The notes beneath the pieces are model-generated. The model had not been told where the DNA came from. It searched no databases and saw only the letters and a list, made by a program, of their open reading frames with translations. A DNA stretch of 64,000 nucleotides from an uncultured Bacilli bacterium (GTDB lineage Bacteria; Bacillota_I; Bacilli_A; RFN20; CAG-826), in assembly GCA_944327845.1 (NCBI GenBank), contig CALVHN010000001.1, forward strand, positions 135,149-199,148, in the 5' to 3' direction. The position numbers and the translations under genes are program-made. Positions 8,033 to 17,119 of this stretch are shown here, piece after piece; positions within the stretch are counted from its first letter, which is position 1, and every line of letters begins with the position of its first letter.

Positions 8033-9789
8033 ACGAATTATTAAAAAAAGAAATTGATTTATTGCCTGAGAATCCTGGTTGTTACCAAATGAGAGATGTT
8101 GATGACAAAATTATTTATGTTGGAAAGGCTAAAAATTTAAAGAAAAGGGTTTCTCAATATTTTTTAAGATCTCAAAATGGTAAAACAGCTAGAATGGTAA
8201 TGAATGTTCATCATTTTACTACAATAATTACTAAAACTGAGAAAGAAGCTTTAATATTGGAAATGAATCTTATTCAAAAACATCATCCTCAGTTTAATAT
8301 TTTATTAATGGATGATAAACATTATCCTTATATTGCTCTTCACAAAAATATTGAACACCCTTACGTCAGTATTTCTAGAAATATCAAGGATAAAAGATGT
8401 GAATTTTTTGGTCCTTTTCCAAATAGTGGAGCATGTTATAAAACTCTTGATATTATAAATAAAACTTTTCCTTTAAGAAAATGTCGTACATTAAAGAAAA
8501 AATCTTGCTTATATTACCATATGGGACAATGTTTAGGACCTTGTATAAATCACATTGAAAGAAAAACCTATGATGAAATTTGCAATAAAATTTCTGATTT
8601 TTTAAAAGGTGATAATAAAGAAATTATAAAGATTTTGTCGCAAAAAATGGACGAAGCTTCTTCAAAATTAGAATTTGAAAAAGCACTTGAATATAAAAAC
8701 ATAATTCAATCCATACTTCAAACTAGTGAAAATCAAGTTATGGAATTCAAAGATAAGATTAATTGTGATGTCTTTTCATTTTCAACTAGAGATTTTTATA
8801 TTTCGATCTCTGCTTTAATTGTTAGGAATGGTGTGTTAACTTTAAAAAAATCTTTTGTTTATGAAATAATTGGTGAGATTAATGATTTTATTAGCAACAT
8901 TATTCTTCAATATTATGATTCAAATACATTGCCTAAACAATTAATAGTTCCTAATGATGAGATATTAAATATTTTAAATGGTATATTTACTGAATGCGTT
9001 GTTTCTTCACCAACTAAAGGAAAATTCTTTGAATTATTAAATATTGCAAAAATAAATTCATTAGAAAATTTAAATGAACATTTTCAAACTGCAAGATTAG
9101 AAGATGATAATTTAGAAGTTTTAGAAAATCTTGGAAAAATGTTAAATATTAAAACACCTTATCGAATCGAACTTTACGATAACTCACACTTAATGGGAAG
9201 CAATGCAGTTGGTGCAATGGTTTGCTTTATTAATGGTGAACCAGTTAAAAAAATGTATCGAAGATATAATTTAGACACAATTAATACTCAAGATGATTTG
9301 ATGTCAATGAATTATGTTTTGACAAAAAGGTTTAAAAGATTAAAGGAAGAAAATTTAAATTATCCTGACTTGATTATTTTAGATGGTGGGATGAAACAAT
9401 TAAATGTTGCTATAGATGTATTTCATAATTTAAATCTTAATATAAATGCAATTGGATTAGTAAAAAATAATAAGCATCAAACCGAAGGAATAGTTGATAA
9501 AACTGGAAAAATCTACAATATAAAAGATAATAAGAAATTATTTTTCTTACTAGCAAGAATGCAAGATGAAGTTCATAGATTTGCTATTAGTTTCCATAAA
9601 AGCAAAAGACTTAAAAATATGTATAGTTCAATATTTGATGAAGTTGAAGGAATTGGTGATGGGAGAGTTAAAATTATTCTTGAACATTATCCCACAATTG
9701 AAGCATTAAAGATGGCTCCAGTTGAAGAATTAGAACAAATTTTGCCAAAAAAGATTGCAAAAGACTTATTTAATAAGTTTCATGAATAA
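8029..9789 (+). CDS. uvrC: UvrABC system protein C (excinuclease subunit)
   Basis: Makes the dual incisions around DNA lesions together with UvrB in nucleotide excision repair. A GIY-YIG nuclease domain sits at about residues 12-95 (NPGCYQMRD, IIYVGKAKNLKKR). A Cys-containing segment (CRTLKKKSCLYYHMGQC) follows. A UVR motif for UvrB contact is near 205-235, the UvrC RNase H-like domain carries YDNSHLMG and LDGGMKQL, and the C-terminus holds a helix-hairpin-helix region (DEVEGIGDGR). The length of 586 residues is typical. The ATGA overlap with mutS2 indicates co-transcription. uvrA and uvrB are not in this window. Confidence 0.96.
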   Translation: MNELLKKEIDLLPENPGCYQMRDVDDKIIYVGKAKNLKKRVSQYFLRSQNGKTARMVMNVHHFTTIITKTEKEALILEMNLIQKHHPQFNILLMDDKHYPYIALHKNIEHPYVSISRNIKDKRCEFFGPFPNSGACYKTLDIINKTFPLRKCRTLKKKSCLYYHMGQCLGPCINHIERKTYDEICNKISDFLKGDNKEIIKILSQKMDEASSKLEFEKALEYKNIIQSILQTSENQVMEFKDKINCDVFSFSTRDFYISISALIVRNGVLTLKKSFVYEIIGEINDFISNIILQYYDSNTLPKQLIVPNDEILNILNGIFTECVVSSPTKGKFFELLNIAKINSLENLNEHFQTARLEDDNLEVLENLGKMLNIKTPYRIELYDNSHLMGSNAVGAMVCFINGEPVKKMYRRYNLDTINTQDDLMSMNYVLTKRFKRLKEENLNYPDLIILDGGMKQLNVAIDVFHNLNLNINAIGLVKNNKHQTEGIVDKTGKIYNIKDNKKLFFLLARMQDEVHRFAISFHKSKRLKNMYSSIFDEVEGIGDGRVKIILEHYPTIEALKMAPVEELEQILPKKIAKDLFNKFHE

Positions 9790-9800
9790 TAGTAATTAAT

Positions 9801-9820
9801 TAGTTAAATTTTAGTATATA
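9801..9820 (+). repeat. AT-rich boundary element, copy 1
   Basis: TAGTTAAATTTTAGTATATA differs at 2 of 20 positions from an element found at 21688 and 35868. It follows the uvrC stop and precedes the tig promoter. Function unknown. Confidence 0.5.
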
Positions 9821-9882
9821 TTTAGTAATAAATTTTTATTTTTTTATTATAATTTTTGATAATTTAAACCAATGTTGATAAC

Positions 9883-9911
9883 TTTACTCAATCAGTAAAT
9901 TATTATATAAT
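9883..9911 (+). promoter_or_regulatory. Putative tig promoter
   Basis: TTTACT (9883-9888) and TATAAT (9906-9911) have a 17-base spacer. A strong GGAGG ribosome site follows at 9926-9930, before the ATG at 9937. The 147-base gap after uvrC otherwise holds AT-rich sequence with the repeat element described at 9801. Confidence 0.65.
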
Positions 9912-9936
9912 TTAAAAGCTTTTACGGAGGAATATT

Positions 9937-11334
9937 ATGGAAAACGAAAAAATTAAAAAAAGCGATGGTGTTTATGAAGTTAAAGGAAAATTAGAGGGCG
10001 ATGAATGGACAGAATGTCGTGAAAAAGCTCTCGAAATTCTTTCAAAGAAAATTAGCATTAAAGGTTTTAGAAAAGGTCACGCTCCAAAAGAGTTAATTAG
10101 ATCTAGAATAAATCCTGAAGATTTAGCTAATGAATGGATAAATCAAGGTCTTAACAAAATTTATAGAAAAGTTTTAAGAGACAATAATTTAGTACCATTT
10201 ATGCAACCTTCAGTAAATGTTGATGAATTTAATGATAAATTCTTAAGTGCAACGTTTACTGTTACCACATATCCAGAAGTTACTTTAGGTGAATATAAAG
10301 GAATTAAAATTCCAACTGATAAGTTTGAAGTCACTGATAAAGATATTGATGAAGAAATTAATAAAGTTTTAAGCGATAATTCAACATTAGCTTTAAAGGA
10401 AGCTCCAGCAGAAATGGGAGATACTGTTGTTTTTGATTTTAAAGGATATGTTGATGGAAAAGAATTTGAAGGCGGAAGTGCACAAAATTATTCTTTAGTA
10501 CTAGGTTCAAATCAATTTGTTCCTGGTTTTGAAGAACAATTAGTTGGTGCAACTGCAGAAAGTAAAGTTGATGTTAATGTTACCTTCCCAGAACAATACA
10601 TTAAAGAATTAGCTGGCAAACAAGCTAAATTTGTCTGTATGATTCATGAAATTAAAACTAAACAAGTTCCAACTTTAGATGATGAATTTGTTAAATCGCT
10701 TTCAATTAATGGAGTAGAAAACGTTGAACAACTTAAGGAACATGAAAGAAAAATTATTTTTAATAGAAAAGATAAGAACTCAAAAGATAAACATTTCAAT
10801 GATGTTGTAAACAAAATTATTGAAAACTCCGCAGTTTCATTTGCAGATGCAGTTTTAGATAATGAAATTAAGTTTGCAAAAGAAAATTTAAACCGTCAAT
10901 TAGAACAAAATGGTCTTACTTATGAGCAATATAAACAATTAACTGGTCAAACTGATGAATCTATTAATGAAATTTATCGTCATGATTGTGCAAAAAATTT
11001 AAAAACAAATTTAGTTTTAGATAAAATTGCTCAAGTAGAAAATTTAATTATTAGTGATGCAGAATTAAATGATTATCTTACACGTGTTGCTACATCATAT
11101 GGAACAGATATTGATAGTGTTAAAAAGATGCTTCAAACTAATGGCCAATTAGATGGTGTACGTCGTAATTTATTAAATAATAAAATTCATAGATTTATTG
11201 TTGCTAATAATCCTGTTGTTAACGAAGAAACAAATTCTACCGAAGAAAAAAATATAGAAGCAACTGAAAAGAAGGTTACTAAAAAACCTAGAGCAAAGAA
11301 AACTACAACAAAAGCAGATAAAAAAGAAGATTAA
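9937..11334 (+). CDS. tig: Trigger factor (ribosome-associated chaperone)
   Basis: Ribosome-bound chaperone and peptidyl-prolyl isomerase that shelters nascent chains. The N-terminal domain contains the ribosome-binding signature in SIKGFRKGHAPKELI (about residues 37-52; consensus GFRxGxxP). An FKBP-type PPIase domain follows (GDTVVFDFKGYVDGKEFEGG, about 150-240), then the helical C-terminal chaperone arms. The protein ends in a Lys/Thr-rich tail of about 30 residues (EKKVTKKPRAKKTTTKADKK), which is not part of the usual fold. Total length is 465 residues. A strong GGAGG site and its own promoter are present. lon follows, placing a folding factor next to a quality-control protease. Confidence 0.95.
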   Translation: MENEKIKKSDGVYEVKGKLEGDEWTECREKALEILSKKISIKGFRKGHAPKELIRSRINPEDLANEWINQGLNKIYRKVLRDNNLVPFMQPSVNVDEFNDKFLSATFTVTTYPEVTLGEYKGIKIPTDKFEVTDKDIDEEINKVLSDNSTLALKEAPAEMGDTVVFDFKGYVDGKEFEGGSAQNYSLVLGSNQFVPGFEEQLVGATAESKVDVNVTFPEQYIKELAGKQAKFVCMIHEIKTKQVPTLDDEFVKSLSINGVENVEQLKEHERKIIFNRKDKNSKDKHFNDVVNKIIENSAVSFADAVLDNEIKFAKENLNRQLEQNGLTYEQYKQLTGQTDESINEIYRHDCAKNLKTNLVLDKIAQVENLIISDAELNDYLTRVATSYGTDIDSVKKMLQTNGQLDGVRRNLLNNKIHRFIVANNPVVNEETNSTEEKNIEATEKKVTKKPRAKKTTTKADKKED

Positions 11335-11358
11335 TTTATTTTAATAAGGAGGAAATAG

Positions 11359-13695
11359 ATGAACGAAGAAACTGCAAATATATTTCCTAAAGAATTACCA
11401 ATTTTAATTTTAAGGGATTTTGTTTTATTTCCTACATGTGAAAGAAATGTTTATGCGAGCAGAACATTTTCATCTAATGCTTGCCAAACATCAATAAACA
11501 ATAATCAATGCTATATCGTTTGTGCTACACAAAAGAATCCAAGACAAGAAGATAACTTTAATGTTGAAGATTTATATGAATATGGGACTTTGTGTCGAAT
11601 TATAAACACTAATGAAACATCTAAATTAGGATCAAGAGTAAGAATAATTGGACTTGAAAGAGTAAAAATTCGTTCTTTAGAAAATGCTGGCGATTATTAT
11701 TTTGGAGATGTTGAAATTTTTAGTGATGTTCACGGTGATTTAGATGAAGAACAAAAACTTGTAACTACAGTTTTACAAGAAATAGAAAAGGTTGGTCTTC
11801 CTAATATAATTCCAGGTCATGAAATGGAATATCGAGGTTTAATAAGTTTAGGTACTGATAGTTTAAAACTTGGATATTTTTTAAGTGACCATTGTCAATT
11901 AGATTCACATGCAAAAATTGAACTTTTATCCGCTATAAATATTAATGAAAGGTTTTATAGTTTATTATCATTTATATCTAAAGTTTCTACTTCAAATGAA
12001 GTTGATCGTAGAATTTCAGATATTTTAAAAGATTCAGCTACAAAATATCAAAAAGAATATATTTTGCGTGAGCGAATGAAAGCTATTCAAAAAGAGCTTG
12101 GCGATGATGATAAAGAGGAAGATTCAATTAAGAAAAAGCTTGAAGAAAATCCTTTTCCTAAAGAAGTAAAAGAAAAAATCGAAAGCGAATTAAAACGCAA
12201 AAATACAATGCCTCCAGGATCACTCGAAGGTTCTTTAATTACTGATTATATCGATGTTGTAATGGATGTTCCTTGGTATCAAGAGACTGAAGATAACAAT
12301 GATATTAAAAATGTAATTAAAGTTCTCGATGAGGACCATTATGGACTTAAAAAAGTAAAAGAGAGAATTGTTGAATATCTTGCTGTAAAACAGATTAATC
12401 AAAATTTAAAAGCTCCAATTCTTTGTTTTTATGGACCTCCTGGATGTGGGAAAACTTCTTTATCAAAATCAATTGCCAGAGCTTTAAATAGAAAATTCAT
12501 AAAATGTTCATTAGGTGGAGTTTCAGATGAAGCTGAAATTCGTGGACACCGTCGAACTTATGTTGGTTCTAGACCTGGAAGAATAATTTCTTTATTAAGA
12601 AAAGTTGGAGTTAAAAATCCTGTATTCTTGCTTGATGAAATTGATAAATTGGGAAGAGATGGTTTTAAAGGAGAACCTTCTAGTGCTTTATTAGAGGTTT
12701 TAGATCCTGAACAAAACTTTGCATTCAATGACAATTATTTAGAACTTCCTTATGATTTAAGTAAAGTTTTATTTATTTGTACTGCAAATGATTTAAGTAA
12801 TATTCCAACTCCTTTAATGGATAGGTTAGAGTTAATAGAAGTTGATTCATATACATTATTAGATAAAATTCATATCGCAAAAGATTTTTTAATCTTAAAA
12901 GAAATGAATAATAATGGTGTAAAATCTGATGAAATTGAATTTTTAGATGATGCAATTGCTTATATTATTGAAAGATATACAAGAGAAAGTGGTGTTCGTG
13001 ACCTTGAAAGAAAAATTGCATCAATTTTAAGAAAGTTTGTCGTCGATAAATTAAATGGAAAAGTTAAAGATAAAGTAATTATCGATATTAAAAAAGTAAA
13101 AAAATATCTTGGACTTGAAATTTTTGAACCAACTGACAAAGAAAAAGGAAAACAAGTTGGAGTTGTAACTGGTCTTGCTTATACTCCTTTTGGTGGAGAT
13201 ATTTTACCAATTGAGGTTAATTATTTTAAAGGTAAAGGACAATTAATATTAACTGGTAAATTAGGCGATGTAATGAAGGAATCTTGTACAATTGCCTTAG
13301 ATTATGTTAAAGCTAATGCTACTAAATATAATATTGATCCAGCATTATTTGAAGAAAATGATATACATATCCACGTTCCTGAAGGTGCTGTTAGTAAAGA
13401 TGGACCTAGTGCGGGTTGCGCTATTACAACTGCAATTCTTTCTTGCTTTACAAAAATTCCTGTAAGTGGAGATATTGCTATGACAGGAGAAGTCACTTTA
13501 AGAGGAAATGCTTTACCTATTGGTGGCTTACGTGAAAAAACATTAGCTGCCTTAAGAAGTGGAATTAAAAAAGTAATTATTCCATCTGGAAATAAGAAGG
13601 ATGTTAGTGAACTTCCAAAAGAAATTAAAGATAACTTAGAAATCATCTATATGAAAAAAGTAGATGATGCTGTTAAAGTTTGCTTAGAAAATTAA
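11359..13695 (+). CDS. lon: ATP-dependent protease Lon
   Basis: Cytoplasmic AAA+ serine protease for damaged and regulatory proteins. It has an N-terminal LON substrate domain (about residues 10-200), a coiled region, and an AAA+ module with Walker A GPPGCGKTSL (about 357-366) and Walker B VFLLDEIDKLGRD. The C-terminal peptidase domain has the catalytic Ser in KDGPSAGCA (about residue 684) and the Lys in GGLREKTLAA (about 727). The length of 778 residues is standard for LonA. AGGAGG precedes the ATG. The stop is 5 bases before the ysxC start, and lon-ysxC order is shared with Bacillus. Confidence 0.97.
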   Translation: MNEETANIFPKELPILILRDFVLFPTCERNVYASRTFSSNACQTSINNNQCYIVCATQKNPRQEDNFNVEDLYEYGTLCRIINTNETSKLGSRVRIIGLERVKIRSLENAGDYYFGDVEIFSDVHGDLDEEQKLVTTVLQEIEKVGLPNIIPGHEMEYRGLISLGTDSLKLGYFLSDHCQLDSHAKIELLSAININERFYSLLSFISKVSTSNEVDRRISDILKDSATKYQKEYILRERMKAIQKELGDDDKEEDSIKKKLEENPFPKEVKEKIESELKRKNTMPPGSLEGSLITDYIDVVMDVPWYQETEDNNDIKNVIKVLDEDHYGLKKVKERIVEYLAVKQINQNLKAPILCFYGPPGCGKTSLSKSIARALNRKFIKCSLGGVSDEAEIRGHRRTYVGSRPGRIISLLRKVGVKNPVFLLDEIDKLGRDGFKGEPSSALLEVLDPEQNFAFNDNYLELPYDLSKVLFICTANDLSNIPTPLMDRLELIEVDSYTLLDKIHIAKDFLILKEMNNNGVKSDEIEFLDDAIAYIIERYTRESGVRDLERKIASILRKFVVDKLNGKVKDKVIIDIKKVKKYLGLEIFEPTDKEKGKQVGVVTGLAYTPFGGDILPIEVNYFKGKGQLILTGKLGDVMKESCTIALDYVKANATKYNIDPALFEENDIHIHVPEGAVSKDGPSAGCAITTAILSCFTKIPVSGDIAMTGEVTLRGNALPIGGLREKTLAALRSGIKKVIIPSGNKKDVSELPKEIKDNLEIIYMKKVDDAVKVCLEN

Positions 13696-13700
13696 AATAT

Positions 13701-14294
13701 ATGGATTATTCTTTTAAAAATATTAAATTTGTAAAAAGTGTTGTTGATATCAAAGATAAACCAATTTCGTTACCAGAAATTTTATTTGTTGGAAAATCTA
13801 ATGTTGGGAAATCGAGTTTAATCAATGCGATTTGTAATAACAAGCATCTTGCTTATACTAGTTCTAAGCCTGGTATGACAAAGATGCTTAATTATTTTTC
13901 TGTTGATAATAAATTTTATATTGTTGATTGTCCTGGCTATGGTTATAGTGCAAAAAAAGATTTTGACTATAATTTTTATGGTAATATGCTTGAAACATAT
14001 TTTAAAGATAATAATGATTTAAAATTAATTATTTTTTTATTAGATTCTCGAATTATTCCTGGTGAAAACGATATTGATTTTTTTAATTTTTTAAAAGAAT
14101 CTAAACAAAAATTTGTAATTTGTTTTACAAAAAGTGATAAATTAAATCAATCTGAACGAGCTAGAATAAAAAAGAATTATTCTTTAGCTTTTAATGAAGA
14201 AATAAAAGAGGATTCTTATTTTTTGGTGTCAATTAAAAATAATTCTTCTCTAGAAAAATTAAAACAATTTATTTTAAATAATTTAGGAGCATAA
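13701..14294 (+). CDS. ysxC: Ribosome biogenesis GTPase YsxC/EngB
   Basis: Essential GTPase for 50S subunit assembly. G1 is GKSNVGKSSLIN, G2 lies around KPGMTKM, G3 is DCPGYG and G4 is TKSDK. I place the start at ATG 13701, just after the lon stop. An in-frame TTG at 13680 inside lon would add seven residues, but the family normally begins a short distance before the G1 strand. The resulting 197 residues are typical. The gene lies between lon and valS with almost no spacing, so it is probably translated from the tig-lon or lon transcript. Confidence 0.95.
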   Translation: MDYSFKNIKFVKSVVDIKDKPISLPEILFVGKSNVGKSSLINAICNNKHLAYTSSKPGMTKMLNYFSVDNKFYIVDCPGYGYSAKKDFDYNFYGNMLETYFKDNNDLKLIIFLLDSRIIPGENDIDFFNFLKESKQKFVICFTKSDKLNQSERARIKKNYSLAFNEEIKEDSYFLVSIKNNSSLEKLKQFILNNLGA

Positions 14295-14296
14295 TT

Positions 14297-16885
14297 ATGA
14301 GTCTTGATAAGCGTTATGATTTTAAAAAAGTCGAAGAGGGAAAATACGAAAATTGGAAATCAAAAGGATATTTTGAAGCTGGAGATAAATCAAAAAATAA
14401 GTTTTCAATGGTAATTCCCCCTCCAAATGTTACCGGTAAGTTACATATCGGACATTCTATTGATACAACAATTCAAGATATTACTTGTAGATATAAAAAA
14501 GCAAAGGGATTTGATGTTTTATATTTACCAGGTTGTGACCATGCAGGAATAGCTACTCAAGCAAAAGTTGATGCTAAATTAAAAGAACAAGGAATTTCTC
14601 GTTTTGATATTGGAAGAGAAGCTTTTTTGAAAGAAGCTTATAAGTGGAAAGATGAATACCATGCTTTAATTCATAAACAATGGGCAAAAATGGGTTTGAT
14701 GCTTGATTATTCTCGTGAAAGATTCACTCTTGATGAAGGATTCCAACATGCAGTATATCTTGTATTTAAAAAGCTTTATGATAGTGGGTTAATTTATCGT
14801 GGTGAAAGAATAGTTAATTATGATCCTCAGATGAGAACTGCTTTAAGTAATGTTGAAGTAATATATAAAAAAGATAAAGGCTATTTTTACTATTTTAAAT
14901 ATAGATTTGTTGATAATCCTGCAACTTATTTAACTGTAGCAACTACTCGACCTGAAACAATGTTTGGAGATACATGTTTAGTTGTAAATCCTAATGACGA
15001 TAGATATAGAGATATAATTGGAAAAATGGTGATTAATCCAGCAAATAATGAAAAAATTCCTGTCATCGCTGATGAATATGTTGATATTGAATTTGGAACT
15101 GGTGTTATGAAATGTACCCCAGCTCATGACCCAAATGATTATTTATTAGGTAAAAAATATAATATGAAAAATATTTTAGTCATGAATGTTGATGGAACAA
15201 TGAATGAGAACGCTGGTAAATATAAAGGATTAACTAGAGAAAAATGTCGTGACACTTTAGTTAATGATATTAAGAATGATGATAATTTAATTAAAATTGA
15301 AGAAATTATCCACGATGTCGGTCACTCTGAAAGAAGTGATGCTGTTGTTGAACCTATTTTAAGCAAACAATGGTTTATTAAAATGAAACCTCTTGCTCAA
15401 AGTGTTTTAGAAAATCAAAAAACAAATAATAAAGTTAATTTCTTCCCAAAACGTTTTGAAAAAACATTAATTAATTGGATGGAAAAATGTGACGATTGGT
15501 GTATCTCTCGTCAATTATGGTGGGGCCATAGAATACCTGTTTATTACAATAAAACCACTAATAAACTACTAATATCTGAAAAAATCCCTGATAATAGTGG
15601 AGATTGGGTTCAAGATGAAGATGTTTTAGACACATGGTTTTCAAGCGCACTATGGCCTTTTGTTACATTAGGATGGCCAAATAATACCGATGATTTAAAG
15701 AGGTATTATCCTTTAGATTGCTTAATTACTGGCTATGATATTATCTTCTTCTGGGTTGCAAGAATGTATTTTCAAGGTTTACATTTTACCAATTCACGTC
15801 CATTTAAGGATGTTGTAATTCATGGTTTAATTAGAGATAAACTCGGAAGAAAAATGTCAAAAACTCTTGGAAATGGTGTTGATCCAATTGATGTAATTAA
15901 TAATTATGGTGTTGATTCATTAAGATATTTTCTTGCAACAACTGCATCACCTGGACTTGATATGAGGTATGATGAAGAAAAAGTAAAAAGTGCAAGCAAT
16001 TACTTAAATAAAATTTGGAATAGTGCTCGTTTTATCTTAATGAAATATGAAGAAAGCAATATTTCTGAACTTAAGATTGATTTTAATAAACTTAATTTAA
16101 TCGATAAATATATTCTTTCAAAATTAGAAGAAACCATACAATCAGTTACTAAGAAAATGGATTGCTACGAATATGGTGTTGCTAGCAATATTTTATATAA
16201 TTTTGTTTATGATGATTTTTGTTCTTTTTATATTGAAATGAGTAAAGTTTCTCTTTCATCATCTGATTCCTTAAAAAATACATTAAGTGTTTTAATGTAT
16301 GTCTTAAAAGCGATTATTATGATGATCTATCCATTTTCACCATTTATCAGTGAAGAAATTTATTTAAATCTTCCTGAACATAAAGATTCAATTATGTTAG
16401 AAGATTATCCTGAATTTAATAATGATTATGTTTTTGAAGATTCGATTAATAAAGTTGAACTTTTAAGAAAGTCTATTGATTTTATTCGTTCTTATAAGGT
16501 TGAAAATAATCTTGTGCCTAACACTAAAATTGATTTAATAATTAATGGAAATGATTTTGATAAATCTCTAGTTAGCTATTTAAGTCGTTTTGCTTTTGCA
16601 AATAAGATAGAATTTAATAAACAATCTTCAAGCTCAATATTTTTTGCAGAAAATGATTTTGTTCTTTATATAGAAAATAATTTAAATAAAGATGAAATTT
16701 TTGAGACTTTAAATAAGCAAAAAGAATTTTTACTTTCTGAAATTGAAAGAAGTAAAAAAATTCTTTCTAATGAAACATTCCTTAAAAAAGCTCCTGAACA
16801 AAAAGTAAATCTTGAAAAAGAAAAATATGAAAAATATACTAAGGAACTTTCGTTATTAGAAGAAAAAATAAATAAATTAAAATAA
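14297..16885 (+). CDS. valS: Valine-tRNA ligase
   Basis: Class I synthetase for tRNA-Val, with an editing domain. The HIGH motif is in PPPNVTGKLHIGHSIDTT (around residue 49). KMSKT is at about 518-522 within GRKMSKTLGNGVDP. Tryptophan-rich signatures ISRQLWWGHRIPV and DTWFSSALWPF are typical of ValRS. The C-terminus is a charged coiled coil (EKEKYEKYTKELSLLEEKINKLK region) that contacts tRNA. Length is 862 residues. The ATG at 14297 follows TAGGAGC. No T-box is present here, unlike ileS. The next gene has its own upstream element at about 16897. Confidence 0.97.
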   Translation: MSLDKRYDFKKVEEGKYENWKSKGYFEAGDKSKNKFSMVIPPPNVTGKLHIGHSIDTTIQDITCRYKKAKGFDVLYLPGCDHAGIATQAKVDAKLKEQGISRFDIGREAFLKEAYKWKDEYHALIHKQWAKMGLMLDYSRERFTLDEGFQHAVYLVFKKLYDSGLIYRGERIVNYDPQMRTALSNVEVIYKKDKGYFYYFKYRFVDNPATYLTVATTRPETMFGDTCLVVNPNDDRYRDIIGKMVINPANNEKIPVIADEYVDIEFGTGVMKCTPAHDPNDYLLGKKYNMKNILVMNVDGTMNENAGKYKGLTREKCRDTLVNDIKNDDNLIKIEEIIHDVGHSERSDAVVEPILSKQWFIKMKPLAQSVLENQKTNNKVNFFPKRFEKTLINWMEKCDDWCISRQLWWGHRIPVYYNKTTNKLLISEKIPDNSGDWVQDEDVLDTWFSSALWPFVTLGWPNNTDDLKRYYPLDCLITGYDIIFFWVARMYFQGLHFTNSRPFKDVVIHGLIRDKLGRKMSKTLGNGVDPIDVINNYGVDSLRYFLATTASPGLDMRYDEEKVKSASNYLNKIWNSARFILMKYEESNISELKIDFNKLNLIDKYILSKLEETIQSVTKKMDCYEYGVASNILYNFVYDDFCSFYIEMSKVSLSSSDSLKNTLSVLMYVLKAIIMMIYPFSPFISEEIYLNLPEHKDSIMLEDYPEFNNDYVFEDSINKVELLRKSIDFIRSYKVENNLVPNTKIDLIINGNDFDKSLVSYLSRFAFANKIEFNKQSSSSIFFAENDFVLYIENNLNKDEIFETLNKQKEFLLSEIERSKKILSNETFLKKAPEQKVNLEKEKYEKYTKELSLLEEKINKLK

Positions 16886-16896
16886 TTTGGTAATTT

Positions 16897-16921
16897 TTCC
16901 TCTTTTCTTGCATCTTGTTAT
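16897..16921 (+). promoter_or_regulatory. Shared upstream block A (putative promoter or operator of peptide-radC)
   Basis: The block ends with TTGCATCTTGTTAT (16908-16921), identical to 41063-41076. The flanking TTTTC.TCTTT at its left is shared too. The block ends 15 bases before the peptide ATG, in the place expected for a promoter. It does not fit TTGACA/TATAAT, so an alternative sigma factor or activator is possible. Inference from two copies only. Confidence 0.5.
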
Positions 16922-16936
16922 ATGAAAGGAGGAGAT

Positions 16937-17119
16937 ATGGAAAAAGTACCATTAACTAATGAAGAATTAAATAACATTAAACCTGGTGAAGCGATTACTT
17001 TAGCCACAGTTATGGCTATCCTTGCTATAGCAATTGTATCAGTAATTGTTTATAAGTTGTTTATAACCGGGGATGGAAAAGTGAAATTGCCTGGTGGTTA
17101 TCAATTTGAGTGGAAATGA
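16937..17119 (+). CDS. Small single-pass membrane peptide with double-glycine-leader-like N-terminus
   Basis: Sixty residues; I do not recognise a named family. The N-terminus PLTNEELNNIKPG (residues 5-17) looks like a double-glycine secretion leader (consensus L..EEL..I.GG) with Pro-Gly in place of Gly-Gly. A strong hydrophobic helix follows at about 19-42 (ITLATVMAILAIAIVSVIVY), then a short tail with LPGGYQFEWK. It could be a bacteriocin-like or signalling peptide, or simply a small membrane protein. I chose ATG 16937 because AAAGGAGGAG precedes it closely; an ATG at 16922 adds five residues but overlaps that site. The stop overlaps the radC start (ATGA), so the two are translationally coupled. 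No dedicated exporter is visible nearby. Confidence 0.7.
   Translation: MEKVPLTNEELNNIKPGEAITLATVMAILAIAIVSVIVYKLFITGDGKVKLPGGYQFEWK

Noticed and set aside
13302-13646. 114-codon minus-strand frame inside lon
   Set aside because: Antisense shadow of the Lon protease domain, whose catalytic motifs are intact.
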